A stretch of DNA of 64,000 bases from Pseudomonas sp. UBA5706 (lineage in GTDB: Bacteria; Pseudomonadota; Gammaproteobacteria; Pseudomonadales; Pseudomonadaceae). This document shows, in pieces, positions 61,400 to 64,000 of this stretch (within the stretch, counting starts at the first letter, position 1; every line of letters begins with the position of its first letter). A program made the position numbers and the translations under genes. The notes under the pieces were generated by a model. The model was given only the letters and a program-made list of their open reading frames with translations, was not told the origin of the DNA and ran no database searches. The stretch covers positions 30,175-94,174 of the forward strand of contig NZ_DIHC01000033.1 in NCBI RefSeq assembly GCF_002419965.1. The letters are read 5' to 3'.

Positions 61400-64000
61400 T
61401 TACTCACTGACCAACCAGTAAGCCTTCGCCGCTCCGCCTTGGCGGGCATAGCCAATACAGAACGCCATCAAGTCGCTCAGCCGCTCGTCAACCATAGATC
61501 GGCGGATTCCAGGCTGAACCCCGATGACCGAAAAGCTAAGTTGAGTGGCTTGGGTGGACGTCAGCAACTGAATGGTCTCTGGAAGGTTGCCGCTCACAAA
61601 AAATGAAGGTGAGGTGTGCCGGCGATGCATACGATCTTCCATGTGATGTAGAAGGGTAGGCACTTCGCAGTAGAAAACAGATTTCACCAATTGACCTGCA
61701 ACTTCATACACATCCCCCACTCGACCGCCGTTAGCCGGGCCACCAGCGCCTTTGCAGTGGTATAGGCTGACATCAACTTCCCCATCGTCTCCCCTAGTGA
61801 CGCACACGTAGTCCGCGGCTTCGCCCGTACGGTGGTCATAGAAAATCGCCTGAACGTTGGGCAATGTCAGAAGATGTTGTTGCAAGCGTTCTTGCACCGT
61901 GGCCCTGCCCGCGAGCAAGGCCCGGCGCTCTAACGTCTTAGGCGTCGTGTCGTTGGGCAGAAATTCAACCGTGACGTCACAATTGTCCCAGACGATGGCT
62001 TCAGCATCCCCGGCAACAAGCTTGAGTGTCTGCTGAAGCGGAGCCGCGATAAGATTCATGCCTTCGAATGATGACTTGTCGGCGGCGTAAAACACGGGAC
62101 AGTTCTCACACAGCCATTGAGCGAGGGGCATCCAAGCATCATGTGCAGATTCAATTTCGAGGGTTGCCACTCGATCCAGGCACGTGATCATTTGCCCTTG
62201 AGCGAGGTTGAAGCACATCTCAACCGCCCCATCCACGTGCGCAACGGCAAATGTCATGCTCCCAGCCTGAGGGTCACTCCGAAAATCCTGCAAATCCCAT
62301 TCGACCAATTTCGAATACCTGTATGCGACTTGAACCGTCGGACGATATCGAATTTTCGGATTGGCCTTGAAGCCCTGCTTCGGCCAATTCGCCGCGATGA
62401 CCATATCAGGCAACCGGCGCAGCGCAGTCGTAGTTCTGACGATGTCGAGGTGAGTCGCACTTAAGGGCATATCCCCTGCTATCCGGGCGTTCAGGGTACG
62501 AATCCATTCTACAAAATCGGGAATCGACAGGCGCTGATTGCTCCAGATTCTAGAGCTACTGCTGGCACCTACCGTCTCCTTGATCTGCCCATTCATGCCG
62601 CTCCCAAAAAAATGCCCCTGTGCGTATGCACGACTGTCTCCGGAAGTAACCGCACGCTCTGCCTGAGGCCCTGTCAGTGTCCGATAGGTCTCACTCTGCG
62701 AGTTGAAGGTCGTGTTCTTCAATCCAACGTTAAAGAACTTCACGCCCTGCAAGCCTGCCCTTGCTCGGCTGGTCTCTTCATAGCTCAGTGGCCTGCTACC
62801 GTCCGGACAAATGACATCCATGATGGCGAGGTATAGCTTTTCTGTCCGAAGGGTCGAGCCGATGTAGCAATAACTGGACTCAGGAAAAAACATCAGAAAA
62901 AACGCTTCATGGCGAACATCGATCACCGCATCCAGAATCGTCCACTTGGGAGGTGCTTCGTCCGCAGTGAGAATCACTGAGATGGAACCGTCCTCTGTTC
63001 CCCACTGCTTTACCACCCGCAACCGCCGACCTACCTTTTCGCCGAACAAGGAAAAATCGGGCGCTACGGAGCAGTGGAAAACCCGGACGTGAGCGTACAG
63101 ATGAAAGGAGAGCGGGGAGACAGACTCATAGTCGGATTCGGTGATCCTGCGGACAGGCAGTCCCTGCATGAATTCTTGGTCTTCTACGGTGCCTTGGATC
63201 TGCGCGAAAGCTGCGTCATCAATCATCTGCGCCAGCTCTACACCCTCCTTGAGCAATGACGCGGTGGCCTCCCGTATCCTGAACGTAGGCGCGATCAGCG
63301 TCGGCTGGCCTGTGGAGGCATCAATTCTTGCGAACCGGCCAATGAACTGGATGGTTGGCACCAACGATTTATGAGGGGCGTGGAGCGCAGCCACCTTCAG
63401 CTTAGGAAAGTCGTAGCCCTCTCCAAACATATCCACGCATACGATCGCATTCAGCTCACCAGAAATGAGCTTCGCCTCGACCGCATCTTGCTGGCGTTTC
63501 GTCAATTGGCTGCTGATTGCTTCCACCGCAATGCCGAGTGCTCGGTACAGCGGGACTAGGTCTTGGGCAGCTTTGATTGTTGCGGCGCGTATGAAAAGCC
63601 TGTGGTCAAAGCCCTTAGCCAGGTCTTCATTGAGCTGGTGAACAGCGGCGCCGGCTATCATTTGATCGACGTGCGCATCGTCCAGTTCGTTCTCGATAGG
63701 TGCTGCACAGAATCTGATGGGATCAAACGCGCCCTCAGCGACTGCCCTCATCACCGGATATCTGTATACCAGCTTGCCCGGGATCAGACGCCCGTCGCGC
63801 CGAAACGGGGTGGCGGTCAGAAAGACGAATTTAGCGTTCCTGTAGTGCTCGACATAGGCGACCCATGAGTCTGCGGGTGCGTGATGCGCCTCATCGAAAA
63901 TTATCAAATCAAATAGGTCGGGGTCGGCGCCTGGAACGATCGCGGGCGATGAGCTTCCTGGCGTGGAAACAACGACATCAAACTGTTCCAGTAAGCGCCA
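61400..64000 (-). CDS. DEAH-box helicase of superfamily 2, N-terminus beyond the window
   Basis: The frame is open to the window edge, where it reads LLEQFDVVVSTPGSSSPAI, so the start lies to the right. At least 866 codons are present. Motif II is LIIFDEAHHAP, followed by FLTATPFRRDG (motif III) and IQFIGRFARID (motif VI). The large C-terminal part (about 500 residues) has no recognised nuclease motif. The overall form is like Res-subunit/defence-island helicases. It is convergent with the permease gene. Part of a multi-gene system may lie outside the window. Confidence 0.8.
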   Translation of the reverse strand, partial: WRLLEQFDVVVSTPGSSSPAIVPGADPDLFDLIIFDEAHHAPADSWVAYVEHYRNAKFVFLTATPFRRDGRLIPGKLVYRYPVMRAVAEGAFDPIRFCAAPIENELDDAHVDQMIAGAAVHQLNEDLAKGFDHRLFIRAATIKAAQDLVPLYRALGIAVEAISSQLTKRQQDAVEAKLISGELNAIVCVDMFGEGYDFPKLKVAALHAPHKSLVPTIQFIGRFARIDASTGQPTLIAPTFRIREATASLLKEGVELAQMIDDAAFAQIQGTVEDQEFMQGLPVRRITESDYESVSPLSFHLYAHVRVFHCSVAPDFSLFGEKVGRRLRVVKQWGTEDGSISVILTADEAPPKWTILDAVIDVRHEAFFLMFFPESSYCYIGSTLRTEKLYLAIMDVICPDGSRPLSYEETSRARAGLQGVKFFNVGLKNTTFNSQSETYRTLTGPQAERAVTSGDSRAYAQGHFFGSGMNGQIKETVGASSSSRIWSNQRLSIPDFVEWIRTLNARIAGDMPLSATHLDIVRTTTALRRLPDMVIAANWPKQGFKANPKIRYRPTVQVAYRYSKLVEWDLQDFRSDPQAGSMTFAVAHVDGAVEMCFNLAQGQMITCLDRVATLEIESAHDAWMPLAQWLCENCPVFYAADKSSFEGMNLIAAPLQQTLKLVAGDAEAIVWDNCDVTVEFLPNDTTPKTLERRALLAGRATVQERLQQHLLTLPNVQAIFYDHRTGEAADYVCVTRGDDGEVDVSLYHCKGAGGPANGGRVGDVYEVAGQLVKSVFYCEVPTLLHHMEDRMHRRHTSPSFFVSGNLPETIQLLTSTQATQLSFSVIGVQPGIRRSMVDERLSDLMAFCIGYARQGGAAKAYWLVSE

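Overview
The window reads as chromosome of a fluorescent or plant-associated Pseudomonas. The markers are a lapD-lapG pair, rhlE, hrpB, a DUF2076 gene, a yciC-type gene, REP sequences with a REP-associated transposase (RAYT), and common-polysaccharide-antigen-type genes (gmd, wzm/wzt, manC/wbpW, WbpY/Z-like transferase). No rRNA, tRNA or CRISPR array was seen. The left half is high-GC core sequence. From about 30.27 kb onward the DNA is visibly less GC-rich, has mixed codon use and carries mobile genes.

1-12.4 kb: a minus-strand operon encodes a complete type I secretion machine (ABC exporter, HlyD adaptor, TolC-like channel). It is translationally coupled to gmd and ends at a strong hairpin terminator. 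It is divergent from a GT2 glycosyltransferase plus small 4-TM flippase-like pair. A block of inverted REP sequences with its RAYT follows, then lapG-lapD, the c-di-GMP-controlled adhesin-release module.

12.4-22.7 kb: surface-polysaccharide genes on the plus strand. They are wzm, a short wzt, a glycosyltransferase, an O-acyltransferase, manC and a second glycosyltransferase. rhlE follows on the other strand, then a fossil of a second O-antigen locus: a broken wzm joined to the 3' part of a rhamnosyltransferase-type gene.

22.7-30.27 kb: ordinary core genes (DMT exporter, DnaQ-like exonuclease, NYN protein, DUF2076, YciC family, an endo/exonuclease/phosphatase) and the 3' part of hrpB, cut just after its DExH box.

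30.27 kb to the window end: an integrated island of the GInt type (three large tyrosine recombinases plus a small protein, with tight overlaps) inserted in hrpB. Directly behind the recombinases lies a complete, divergent hrpB copy that could replace the one destroyed. The cargo then includes several candidate defence or unknown systems. These are a nuclease-STAND-SEC-C protein, an IS66-family element carrying a GNAT acetyltransferase, and a LysR-controlled operon with an unusual dehydrogenase-hydrolase fusion. Further right come a metallophosphoesterase operon with tandem small paralogues, an XRE regulator, an OLD-family ATPase-nuclease, a LuxR/nitrilase/amino-acid-permease group and a DEAH helicase that runs off the right edge. 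The right end of the island is not in the window.
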